This document shows positions 10,715 to 19,830 of a stretch of DNA of 52,749 nt, in pieces. The translations under genes were made by a program, and so were the position numbers. The stretch is from contig JAUCBJ010005798.1 in assembly GCA_032718475.1 (NCBI GenBank), positions 1-52,749 of the forward strand, in the 5' to 3' direction. How positions within the stretch are numbered: the stretch's first letter is position 1; each line of letters starts with the position of its first letter. The stretch comes from Nemertoderma westbladi (taxonomy: Eukaryota > Xenacoelomorpha > Nemertodermatida > Nemertodermatidae). The notes beneath the pieces were generated by a model. It made no database searches. It was not told the origin of the DNA and saw nothing but the letters and a program-made list of their open reading frames with translations.

Positions 10715-12175
10715 TCAGTTGGAACAAGATCTATTTCCTCCGCCTTCAGGATCGGTGGTATCGCCTTCATCAGATGATGTAAATCCCTGTCTTTTGGGAG
10801 TAGATCGACTTATCAACTGCATCTGACTAGCTGTTAGCTGTTTATCTATGTAGTCTTGCTTCTCTTGCAGATTTTCCAACTCTAGTTGGGTGGTCTCTTC
10901 AGATGCTCTCCGTTCTGCTTCTGCCACTGCTATCTTTCTTTCCGCTTCTGCCGCTTTTCTTTCCGCTTCTGCCGCTGCCACTGCCGCTGCTGCTGTCTTT
11001 CTGTCTTCTATACGTTTTTTCTTTACTTGTTCTTCTTGGACCCTAGCGATGCGGAGGCGTTCATCAAATTTAGCTTGGTTCGCAGCTAACATTTCCGCAT
11101 CTATTGCGTCCAACACAAACTTGGCTCCTTCACTATTAGGACGAAGTCCAGCCAGCCTTCTCCTCAACTCTTCATCACCTAGAAATCGTTGATAGTCTGA
11201 CAGATAGATGTCAATAGCGTCCTTCTTCTGCAGTTTCTCTGCTGTCGCTTCGCTTTCCACTTGAGAAAAGGTAGCGTCTGTTGATACTCCATGGGTTGAG
11301 CGCTCAGCCAGCTGCGATTTCCACTGGGCCGTTCCTTGAACCTTGAGACCCACCCGCTGGAACCAAGTCTTTACGGCAACTTGCAACGACGTGTCTTGTC
11401 TTCTTTTCGAAGCTTCCTCAAAGGCCGATAGGATTAGTCTGATTCTTAGAATTCTTTCTCGAACTTGATAAAGCAGCTCTCCCTGCTCTTGAGGTCCTTG
11501 GGGTTGTTGAAACAGTTGTTCCTCTAATCGCTCCAAAGAGCTGAAGAATCCCTGTACATATCCTGCTGCCGACCACTTCCACACAGCTGGATCACTAGTG
11601 TCTTTTGTCACTCCCATCCTATGTAAGTCTTCCCAGGCAGCTTCCGATAAGTTAAACGGGAGTCCGGGTCCGGGGAAGTTCCATTGCGACTCGACAATAG
11701 ACTTCAGTTCCTCCCTTGTGTATCCCGCATAACTGTCCTTGGTCGATCGCTTACTTCTCGCCCAATCAATTTGGTGTTCCTCCACCGCAATCAATACCCT
11801 AGTGAGTACGGCTGCAGGAAGAATGAGAAGGGGATCCGAATAAACCGCATCTGCCATCTTTGCTCCGCGCTCGGGTGTCAGCTCTACAGTATCCGAACTA
11901 CTGGAGCTATCGGGCCGCTGAGAAATAAGTTCTCGGCTCGAGTGTTGCTGCTGTTTAACAGCTGCTTCTTGGTCCCGCTTGACTTGAGCCCGAGTGCCTA
12001 TGATAGACCTATGGTGTTTGACTAGCCTAGGGTCTGATACTACTACTGGAGGGGTGATCTTTCTTACAGTAGGAGGTGAGTTGAACTTCAGTCTCAAACG
12101 TTCCACACTCCTATCTGGATCACAGATGGTTGTATCTAGGAGACTGTCTAACAGGTTTTGCTTTGTGTCAGACAT
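10715..12175 (-). CDS. Gag-like protein of the BEL element
   Basis: A 486-codon ORF starting with ATG, the first large ORF after the 5' LTR and leader in element orientation. The N terminus is Ser/Asp-rich. The middle is helical and charged with Trp residues ('YVQGFFSSLERLEEQLF'). Residues about 370-450 form a long Ala/Glu/Lys/Arg coiled coil with repeated 'AEAERKAAEAERK'. The C terminus is Ser/Gly-rich. Its position and size fit a structural Gag; the sequence itself is not diagnostic. It would assemble particles in the cytoplasm. It is intact, so it could still be translated. Confidence 0.65.
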   Translation of the reverse strand: MSDTKQNLLDSLLDTTICDPDRSVERLRLKFNSPPTVRKITPPVVVSDPRLVKHHRSIIGTRAQVKRDQEAAVKQQQHSSRELISQRPDSSSSSDTVELTPERGAKMADAVYSDPLLILPAAVLTRVLIAVEEHQIDWARSKRSTKDSYAGYTREELKSIVESQWNFPGPGLPFNLSEAAWEDLHRMGVTKDTSDPAVWKWSAAGYVQGFFSSLERLEEQLFQQPQGPQEQGELLYQVRERILRIRLILSAFEEASKRRQDTSLQVAVKTWFQRVGLKVQGTAQWKSQLAERSTHGVSTDATFSQVESEATAEKLQKKDAIDIYLSDYQRFLGDEELRRRLAGLRPNSEGAKFVLDAIDAEMLAANQAKFDERLRIARVQEEQVKKKRIEDRKTAAAAVAAAEAERKAAEAERKIAVAEAERRASEETTQLELENLQEKQDYIDKQLTASQMQLISRSTPKRQGFTSSDEGDTTDPEGGGNRSCSN

Positions 12176-12208
12176 GTTTGTTTGTACAGTTGAATGCCTA
12201 CTGCTATA

Positions 12209-12734
12209 ATTACAGTTAAAGCAAGTCTAATAATTCAGTATCACTGTTAGCCTAGTAATTAATTACCGATATCGTTACTCTATGTAACGTGATATATATA
12301 CAAAATATTAGAATACCGGTATACACTTATAGTATATATAAGTATTATTACGGATTAGGTTTGTCACAGAATACCAGTATATAATTTCAGCACAAATATA
12401 TAGAAATATATAATAAGCCTATCGTGAATACCGGTATACAACTTACACTTATAGTATATAAGTATAATTATAGACTAGAATTAATTACAGAATACCGGTA
12501 TATAATTTCAGCTCAAATTTATAGAAATAAATATAATAAGCCTATCGCAAATACCGGTATGTCAATTATTTTAGAATAATTGAATTTCTGAATTCTAGGG
12601 TTACTTAGTTACTTTACTTTACTTTATTACCGTTATTTAAGCATTAGTCCAACTGATATTAAGACCTAATTGTTGTATGACAGGCCTACTATTTTATAAA
12701 TCGGTTTGAGTTGATTTATAATATATATACCCGT
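12209..12734. repeat. BEL leader sequence with a ~125-bp tandem duplication
   Basis: Two diverged copies (about 12311-12430 and 12431-12555) share 'gaataccggtatacac', 'cttatagtatata' and 'aataagcctatcg'. The repeated 'accggtat' is nearly palindromic. This is leader between 5' LTR and gag. Confidence 0.6.
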
Positions 12735-12738
12735 TTAA

Positions 12739-13699
12739 CCCTTTCGGTACCTAACTGGAAATTATTCAAACCCCCAAGTGCCCAACTCTAATTCATGAAT
12801 TTCTGAAGTCTGTCAGTCTTTCTGTCAGTTTGTCTGTCAAGACTTTAGCAAGAATAAAATCTACTAACATTCTCGCTATGGGGGTTTTCCTTGTCAAGGA
12901 TTTCATTTCCGCTGTCAGTTTTCAATTTTGACCCACTCCAGACTGTCTGTCGGTCTGTCTGTCGGTCTGTCAGTCTGTCTGTCAAAAGTATAAGGAATCA
13001 CATTAGCTAATTAAAATTCTCGCTATGGGGGTTTTCCTGGTCAAGGATTTCATTTCCGCTGTCACTTTTCACTTTTGACCCAATACAGACTGTCTGTCGG
13101 TCTGTCTGTCTGTCAGTCTGTCCGTCGAAAATATAAGGAATCACATTAGCTAATTAAAATTCTCTCTATGGGGGTTTTCCTGATCAAGGATTTCATTTCC
13201 GCTGTCAGTTTTCACTTTTGACTCTATCCACACTGCCTGTCGGTCTGTCTGTCGGTCTGTCTGTTGGTCTGTCTTTCCGTCAAAAATATAAGGAATCACA
13301 TTAACTAATTAAAATTATCTCTATGCGGGTTTTCCTGGTCAAGGAATTCATTTCTGCTGTCAGTTTTCACTTTTGACCCTATCCAGACTGTCTGTCGGTC
13401 AGTCTGTGCAGGCTTTTTTGTTTAGGCTGTTTAGTCAGTTTAGGCCTACCTTACTGCAGTACTGCCTTATTCTGTTATAGCAAAAGCCTGGCAGTCTGTA
13501 AGCAGGTCTGCAGTAGGCCTACCGGTAGTTAAATTACAGTAGATACAAGCAGAAATGCGTCGCTAACTTATAGAAGCATGTACTTAATAGTCCAGCAAAA
13601 TTTTCCCTTCTTAGAAATCGAATAAATGTCATGGAACAGACGTGTGTGTCATGGCGCAATACCCATGGAACAGACGTATGTGCCATGGTACCGAAAGGG
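12739..13699. mobile_element. piggyBac-like non-autonomous element
   Basis: The ends are perfect inverted repeats (CCCTTTCGGTAC at 12739-12750, GTACCGAAAGGG at 13688-13699), each next to a TTAA (12735-12738 and 13700-13703). CCC...GGG ends with a TTAA target are the signature of piggyBac. No transposase is encoded. The interior holds four copies of a ~145-bp repeat and (TCTG)n microsatellites. Near the right end 'catggaacagacgt' occurs twice as a possible subterminal repeat. It is nested in the BEL leader. Confidence 0.8.
12800..13410. repeat. Four-copy ~145-bp tandem repeat with TCTG microsatellite
   Basis: The block 'ctatgggggttttcc' recurs near 12876, 13023, 13166 and 13321 (last copy 'ctatgcgggttttcc'), with spacings of about 147, 143 and 155 bp. 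Each unit carries a variable (tctg)/(tcgg) run. The array makes up most of the piggyBac-like element. Confidence 0.8.
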
Positions 13700-13703
13700 T
13701 TAA

Positions 13704-15133
13704 TGGGTTTTGTTACAATATTTGAAATAAATGTTATTATTTCTGGGAAGGAGTCACTACACAGAAGCTGTACGCTCTCAGTGAAGTGCTACTTGTTGGA
13801 CACTAAAACAAATAATTATACTTGCCTAAGTTACTTATTACTACAAATTACGTACAATTGCGGGGTGAGATTACAATCTCTAAATAAACACAAAAATTAC
13901 ACGTACGAATTTTTAGGGTTAATTTTACAAGAAATCTACAAACCAGCCTAACAAGGGGTTAGAATTTCTGGTTATTACAAACGGACAAGATACTACGGTA
14001 TTTGAAAATAATAAAGCAGTAGTAAATATATTGCGTTGTCTAGATAGGAAAAATACCACCATCTGACGACTTATAGCCGTAGTGCTATAAGTACTACATT
14101 ATGTACCCGGAGTGTTCCTACCTAGAAGTTAATTACCGCAGCCTACTATAGCTAACGTTCCTATTAACCACTTTACAACACAAATATACTGCCTACACAC
14201 TAATTACCTTTGGAAAGCACTGTACACTAAACCCTAAATTAGGTACAAGTACTTATACAACAAATAACCAGCAGTTAAAAATACTTGTACAGCTAAAAGA
14301 ACCACGGTATCTGCCGGAGTGACCAGGGCATAAAATCACCTGTCTTTACCTACGCCAAACAGCCCTGATGTAGTACCGGGGTTAATTTAACTATAACGGT
14401 ATGTATAACAAGCACAATTACTGTAGGAATAAACTTGGGGGTATGTATGTTGCGAATAATCGCATAAACTCTGAATAATAAATATTACGCTACCCGTACA
14501 GACTACATAAACAAAATACAAACCAAACGCTGGCAGACTACTATCAAGCCTAAATAAACTACAGTATATGCAGACTCCGAAATGGTTAGTTAGTATGCGT
14601 TCTAACCGAGTAGTACGACTTATTCTTTCGGGGGGGGGGGGGGGGGATTTACCTTACAGCACTGGATGCCCCCACATTCCTAACTAGTACTTTCTGACTT
14701 TATCGGACATACACTCTACACACACTGCAATCTCTTCAGACTTAACAACAGCCAGACAACAATCCAGCCTACAAATTATTTATACAATCTGGGCAGGCTT
14801 ACACGTCTTCTGCTCAATATTAACTTACAAATAAATAAAACTGACAGAAATAAGTAAAATCCCAATAAAAAACCAGGGTGGCTGTCCCTGATTAAATATC
14901 AAGACCTACCGGTATATAATTATCAAAATCGAATAATACTGCTGTACCTGTACTGCTGTAAGTACCGGTTCGGATGGTTAAGCAGTCAGGCCTACTGGTT
15001 ACCGGTCGACCGGTACTTTTCGACTTTATTGCCTACGTTGCAATAAAGAAATTATAACTGTTATTGTTCTTACCAGAACAATAGACAACTATATTTATTG
15101 CCTATACTGCAATCAGAAATGTATAACTGTTAT
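13704..15133. other. Remaining BEL leader, non-coding
   Basis: No supported ORF. It contains a G17 run near 14630-14646 and 'accggt' motifs. The bases next to the 5' LTR do not obviously match a common tRNA 3' end, so I cannot assign a primer-binding site. Confidence 0.5.
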
Positions 15134-16303
15134 TGTTCGCGCTTTTAGACCTTTACCAGTTTAACCTGCCAAATTTAGGTGTCTTCTAGGTTATAAATCG
15201 ACTTTAGCCTATAACAAGTATTTGATACACATAAAGCTACATTAGCCGAAGCCAGCCTATGCGCGATTATTCACCCACGGTTAAGGGAGACTGGATTCGG
15301 ATGCTCTGGCCTTATTGCGGTGTAGACTTATTGTACTATTCGATTGATCGTTAATATATAATCTCTGACAAATATTATTCACTTTCGGGAAATATTAACA
15401 GTTCCTTTAGGACGTGGCGCTCTAAGTATGTAAACAAAGTTATGACTTACACTAAACACAACGGGATGGCTAATGATTTACATATAAAGCGCATTCTTTA
15501 GGAAATGCTTTGTTATCTATCACACTCATGCACACTACCGCACACTGCTGCACACTGATCTGCCGACCTTCACTAATTTTAATCATATATAAGGAGAACA
15601 GCAACTGACACATGTAGGGCCTATGAAATAGCATTCAATTCACTCCAAAACCACTATAATGAAAGTCGCAATTGCTATATGTAACCGGTCTCTCTAACCT
15701 TCAGTATATCAAGAAGATCGGGGTTTTATGATTATTTATCGATATTCTCCAAATATAACAGCATTCCATCAACTAATAACAATTAATAACCGACAGTAAA
15801 TAGCAGTAAAATAATGCGGTGAAAGGTATGTATAGTATGATATGGGCTGATAACAGTTATACGTTTCTATGATCAAAGCCGTTCTAATGTTTGGCTAAAG
15901 TCTGAAACACAGAATAATTCCACAGACGATGTTCTAGGCTCAGGAAAAAAGGTAAACAAAGACCATAATGCATTGCGCGATTTCCCGGAGGCTTCTGTGC
16001 AAATAAAATGAAAATCGCTCTGATTGGTCGAGTGAGTGAGCCTGAACAAAGAAAGCCAAAAGCTCCACATCGACATATCAGCTGATAAATGTCGTCATCT
16101 GAACTACACTGTATTAAGAGTATTTTGGCGTATTGCGGCATAAAATGGCTTGTTATGTCCGCTAAAGTACACATACAGAAAAATGGCTTTTTATGTCCAC
16201 TAAAACACCTACACAGTAAGAAAACGGCTTTTTATGTCCGCTAAAACACCTACAGAGTACTTTGCGGGGAAAATGACTAGCTAGATCCGCAAAAGCCTTT
16301 ACA
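15134..16303 (-). repeat. 5' LTR of the BEL/Pao element
   Basis: Direct repeat of 2189-3358, same length, about 15 substitutions by eye. In element orientation it precedes the leader and gag. It is followed on the plus strand by the second GACCT target duplication (16304-16308). Confidence 0.9.
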
Positions 16304-16370
16304 GACCTATCATACCGACAGAGACCTGAAAGTTTATATATGAAACATAATTGAGTAACCTTATTTTCAG

Positions 16371-16477
16371 GAGATGATGAGGAGCAAGAAGAGGGCGGCC
16401 CGGTGGTCGCTACAGGGGAAAAATTCCTCCCGGAGAGGCACCATCAATGTCGACTGCAACCACCTCAACATCAGTAA
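16371..16477 (+). CDS. Possible second (terminal) exon of the small plus-strand gene
   Basis: The acceptor 'ttattttcag' ends at 16370, only 62 bases past the BEL target duplication. Two bases complete a codon split at 1417. Then 34 codons follow (acidic start 'DDEEQEEGG', basic/Gln-rich end) before TAA at 16475-16477. A GTAAAA donor at 16474 overlaps the stop, so the exon could instead be internal. I recognise no domain. Together with 1192-1417 the protein would have about 110 residues. Support is splice signals, phase and base composition only. Confidence 0.35.
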
Positions 16478-17564
16478 AAATAGCGCCAACAGTCTGAATA
16501 GGACTAACCATGTAATACTAAATATAGTATTACTGGACTAACTCATAAACACTTCCTCTAAAGTAACTAAAATTAAGACAAATCTTAGGTTGGTGCCCTT
16601 AGATTTGCGGTCACACCTACATATATGTTAAAATTACTGCCAATGGAATGGTTAAAAAGCAACACGGATTCGGAAACAACGGTCTCCGTAAACTGGTCCG
16701 AATTTCTCCCGTTGATATTGCGGATGCTTGAATTCATTATACATTCACCCTTTTATTTGATCTTGTTGATAATTAATCTACAGTACAGGTATAACAATAA
16801 CTATTTATAACATTGTGTGAAATGAAAATTTGAGTGGATTTGTGAACCGAGCGAGCGCTGCGAGGGAGGTATACATAAATACACAAGGTTCATAAAAGCT
16901 GAATAGTGCCCCGTATAAGAAAACTGCATGTTTTTACTTCCGCTGCAGGCTATTTATTATATTTAATTAATGCACTATATTCTATAATATTGTGTTTATG
17001 TATGAATTATAATTATTTATGAATATAATATTAGCCTCATAAGTATGAAACCAAAAAATTAGTATATATAATTAAAATTATCTAATATAATTTAATACGT
17101 TTAATAATCACAAACAATTCTCAATCATTTGTGATACCTTTTTGATGCATTTTATAATATATTACTTTATTAATTCATAATTCATTACGATATTACTATA
17201 GTGACTTGCCTTCATGTACAATTATATAAATATTTCTGTTGTAATTAATTTATGACAACTCTCAATCGTGATACTGTACAGTTAATTTTCAATCATTAAT
17301 TTGCAAGAATTTTTTAAGACGCTCACCTCGCTCACCCCAGACCTGTCGCAAAAACCGATAAATCTCAATGGTATTCTAACACCCCGTATAAACATAAAAA
17401 GTTCGCTCTGAGAAGCACAAACTGTAACCCTAGCCCCAAAGCCCTTTGATCACCTGTATGCCACAGTCGCATCAGTGTCACTGAATTAACGGGAAATGTG
17501 AATCTTGCTGGCCAAGCAAAATGGGTCCGCAGAGCAAACTTTACTCACGAGAGTGTTCATTTAC
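16478..17564. other. Intergenic AT-rich region between convergent genes
   Basis: AT-rich sequence with no supported gene. 'ccccgtataa' occurs near 16909 and 17383, and G/C-rich 'gagcgag'-type blocks near 16850 and 17330 might be ends of an old element, but they do not form a clear inverted repeat. Confidence 0.35.
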
Positions 17565-17730
17565 GCGTCCAATCGCCGTCCGAAAAATGAAACTGTAACC
17601 AGTTAATGACTGCTTTTATGGTAGAATACCCTGCCAATGTAACCTGTTCCTTTCCTTAAATTGATAATTAATCATCTTAATTTACCAATATGAGATTTGC
17701 GTCAATATTCCCCCATGTTTCCGATGTCAA
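17565..17730 (+). mobile_element. Diverged poly-G-ended MITE copy
   Basis: Shares 'actgtaacc', 'gtaacctgttcctttcc', 'aaattgataatta' and 'gatttgcgtc' with the copy at 29636-29890, in the same orientation, and ends next to a C5 run. Confidence 0.5.
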
Positions 17731-17825
17731 TACTAGTTGTGTAAAGTAATGTTTAATTTTGGAATAAAATAATAAGCCAATGACGAATGACATACAAAAC
17801 AAAATGCGGCTGGCTTACAACAGAT

Positions 17826-17831
17826 TTTAAT
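17826..17831 (-). terminator. Candidate polyadenylation signal of the CRAL-TRIO gene
   Basis: ATTAAA on the minus strand, 64 bases past the TAA at 17897-17895. Another ATTAAA lies near 17756-17751. No AATAAA is seen closer. Confidence 0.35.
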
Positions 17832-17894
17832 TTTACTACTACTGTACAGTACAACATGCAGTAGGCCTAGAGATGTTTACAAAGTTATAGAGGG

Positions 17895-18083
17895 TTAGGC
17901 TTCCCATATGGGCTTTTCGTCCTCTGTTCTTTGGCTATTGGGAACCCAGTATTGGCTATATATCAGTCTCCACGCCCACGCATCCTGCTGACACGGCGGT
18001 CGAAGGCCCCCCAAATCAGCCGGTAAATTCTCTCGCGGTAGGAGTTTATGCAGACTGGAGAGGTTGTTCGAATGTTTGTGAAT
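17895..18083 (-). CDS. CRAL-TRIO gene exon 6 (terminal)
   Basis: 62 codons plus TAA, phase 0 at the acceptor (AG at 18085-18084, after 'tatttgtttt'). The start 'IHKHSNNLSSLHKLL' and the following 'LPADLGG' match the end of the CRAL-TRIO fold, where family members have a His/Gly-Asn-Asn-Leu...Leu-His segment and a 'LP.E.GG' motif. A Trp-rich tail follows and ends 'KPIWEA'. The first 43 bases are also the exonic part of the 55-bp tandem unit that lies directly upstream, so this exon is the last of 15 tandem acceptors. Exon 5 ends in phase 0 at AAG and joins to give a gap-free alignment to the family. Confidence 0.9.
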   Translation of the reverse strand: MHKHSNNLSSLHKLLPRENLPADLGGLRPPCQQDAWAWRLIYSQYWVPNSQRTEDEKPIWEA

Positions 18084-18897
18084 CTAAAACAAATAGGAGT
18101 TTATGCAGACTGGAGAGGTTGTTCGAATGTTTGTGAATCTAAAACAAATAGGAGTTTATGCAGACTGGAGAGGTTGTTCGAATGTTTGTGAATCTAAAAC
18201 AAATAGGAGTTTATGCAGACTGGAGAGGTTGTTCGAATGTTTGTGAATCTAAAACAAATAGGAGTTTATGCAGACTGGAGAGGTTGTTCGAATGTTTGTG
18301 AATCTAAAACAAATAGGAGTTTATGCAGACTGGAGAGGTTGTTCGAATGTTTGTGAATCTAAAACAAATAGGAGTTTATTCAGACTGGAGAGGTTGTTCG
18401 AATGTTTGTGAATCTAAAACAAATAGGAGTTTATGCAAACTGGAGAGGTTGTTCGAATGTTTGTGAATCTAAAACAAATAGGAGTTTATGCAGACTGGAG
18501 AGGTTGTTCGAATGTTTGTGAATCTAAAACAAATAGGAGTTTATGCAAACTGGAGAGGTTGTTCGAATGTTTGTGAATCTAAAACAAATAGGAGTTTATG
18601 CGGACTGGAGAGGTTGTTCGAATGTTTGTGAATCTAAAACAAATAGGAGTTTATGCAGACTGGAGAGGTTGTTCGAATGTTTGTGAATCTAAAACAAATA
18701 GGAGTTTATGCAGACTGGAGAGGTTGTTCGAATGTTTGTGAATCTAAAACAAATAGGAGTTTATGCAGACTGGAGAGGTTGTTCGAATGTTTGTGAATCT
18801 AAAACAAATAGGAGTTTATGCAGACTGGAGAGGTTGTTCGAATGTTTGTGAATCTAAAACAAATATGAGTTTATGCAGACTGGAGAGGTTGTTCGAA
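18041..18897 (-). repeat. 55-bp array of exon 6 acceptor plus exon start, 15 acceptors
   Basis: Period exactly 55 bp, about 15.6 copies, nearly identical. On the minus strand each unit is 12 intronic bases (TATTTGTTTTAG) followed by the first 43 bases of exon 6. AG acceptors recur every 55 bp from 18084 to 18854. The copy lowest in coordinate is the real exon, which continues beyond base 43. The outermost unit is cut in the exonic part near 18897. A few units carry single changes (for example at 18437 and 18601). An upstream acceptor would add 55-base blocks, shift the frame and meet TAA in the next unit. Confidence 0.95.
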
Positions 18898-19083
18898 AAC
18901 TTGAGGCAAAATAGTTAGTTTAAATGCATTCTATGTGCATTATATTGTGCAATTAGGCATAATGTGCCGATGGGCATTCGGTATGGTACCACTGCAAACG
19001 CCGAATAGTGAGCGAATAGCGGTAAACTACACCAACTCCGTGGCAAACTTTATGGAATTGTGGTGTACCACCAGAATTCTAAC
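18898..19083 (-). other. Proximal part of intron 5
   Basis: Unique intron sequence between the exon 5 donor (GTTAGA, 19083-19078) and the 55-bp array. No other feature seen. Confidence 0.6.
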
Positions 19084-19245
19084 CTTTTCTTTGGATCTGG
19101 TGTTTAGAAATGGCCTAATCATAGCCAACGCCGCCTGCATAAACCACGGCGGGTTTATTAGATGAACTTCATCTATAACTATTGGTAGACTATCTTCAAG
19201 GGCGTCTACAGTTAGTTTCAGTTCCCGCACTGTTAGTTCTTTAGC
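19084..19245 (-). CDS. CRAL-TRIO gene exon 5
   Basis: 54 codons, phase 0 at both ends. Acceptor 'attttag' (AG at 19247-19246); donor AAG|GTTAGA. It encodes the core of the CRAL-TRIO lipid-binding domain: 'LEDSLPIVIDEVHLINPPWF' followed by 'MIRPFL', matching the family pattern 'DSFP.r...IHf.NqPw......i.kPFL'. The frame stays open past the donor for 19 codons, but reading through would lose the match to the family, which resumes exactly at exon 6. Confidence 0.92.
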
Positions 19246-19700
19246 CTAAAATAATTAAAACGAAATGAAAGATAGGAAAAATATATTGGCCTACGAAATT
19301 AAAAAGTAGAAAAATATTGATAAATATAATAATAATTCAGCTAAATTAATATAATACCGAATTATTGATCGTGATAAATTCTAAAACGTAATAATTATTT
19401 CTTATGATATATTTCTTACATTAGATTTGTAAATTGTACTTTTACATGTCTTTGAAGGCCTATATCTTTTGTATAAATTGTCAATATTACTTGACATTAT
19501 AGGCAACAAGTGTAGCGTTTAGCGCATTATATTCCAATATGGCACATTACAAATAATTTAAAACACCCCGCGTACTGTAATATTATAAAAATTGCGTTAC
19601 TTCATCTTCATAGGGCCTTATAACTTTTGGCCTACCGATATACTGCAATATTTAAAATTATAATTCAATGCGACAATCACCCACTAGATGGCGTAATCAC
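19246..19700 (-). other. Intron 4 of the CRAL-TRIO gene
   Basis: 455 bp, AT-rich, the only short intron in the gene and the only one without an array or element that I can see. Donor CAG|GTGATT at 19700, acceptor at 19246. Confidence 0.8.
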
Positions 19701-19830
19701 CTGATCGAATGTAAAAGAAACGAAATCGACGATGAACACGACTTTGTATGGCAACAAACAATTTACCGAATCGTCGGAAATCTTCTCAAGGGAGAGTAGC
19801 AGAGCCCGCAATACGTGGCGATATGGATAC
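19701..19830 (-). CDS. CRAL-TRIO gene exon 4
   Basis: 130 bases: one base completing the Lys codon split after exon 3, then 43 codons, ending CAG|GTGATT in phase 0. 'YRHVLRALLLSLEKI' and 'VVFIVDFVSFTFDQ' match the family blocks 'y...dilRa.ll.lE' and '.g.v.i.D..n.tf.q', part of the lipid-binding fold. The acceptor (TTTAG, AG at 19832-19831) and the first 40-41 bases lie inside the 91-bp array: this exon is the final, full-length member of 69 tandem copies. Unlike most array copies it reads CAC, not CAG, at the fifth codon, which removes a donor-like CAG|GTATTG. Confidence 0.92.

Larger units (their letters stand above)
2189..16303 (-). mobile_element. BEL/Pao-type LTR retrotransposon, internally deleted
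   Basis: Two direct repeats of 1,170 bp (2189-3358 and 15134-16303) begin TGTTCGCG and end CTTTACA in plus-strand reading. They are flanked by the 5-bp direct repeat GACCT at 2184-2188 and 16304-16308, as expected for BEL/Pao integration. Coding is on the minus strand: Gag-like ORFs (12175-10223), then a DUF1759, zinc-knuckle and protease frame (10220-7629), then uncharacterised ORF remnants (5900-3437). No reverse transcriptase or integrase domain is visible. A short purine-rich tract abuts the 3' LTR (minus strand, 3366-3359). A Merlin and a piggyBac-like element are nested inside. The copy cannot move without help, yet its LTRs are almost the same, so it probably moved in trans fairly recently. 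Confidence 0.9.

Noticed and set aside
10886-11192. Plus-strand ORFs opposite the Gag coiled coil
   Set aside because: They are mirror frames of an Ala/Glu/Lys-rich repeat; the minus-strand Gag explains the region.
13631-13951. 106-codon plus-strand ORF
   Set aside because: It crosses the right end of the piggyBac-like element and has no domain; probably chance.
16850-17345. DNA transposon suggested by 'gagcgag'-type GC-rich blocks at both ends
   Set aside because: The blocks do not form a convincing inverted repeat and no target duplication was found.
19027-19083. Extension of CRAL-TRIO exon 5 to the stop at 19027
   Set aside because: The similarity to the family ends at the GTTAGA donor (19083) and resumes exactly at exon 6; the extra residues do not fit the family.
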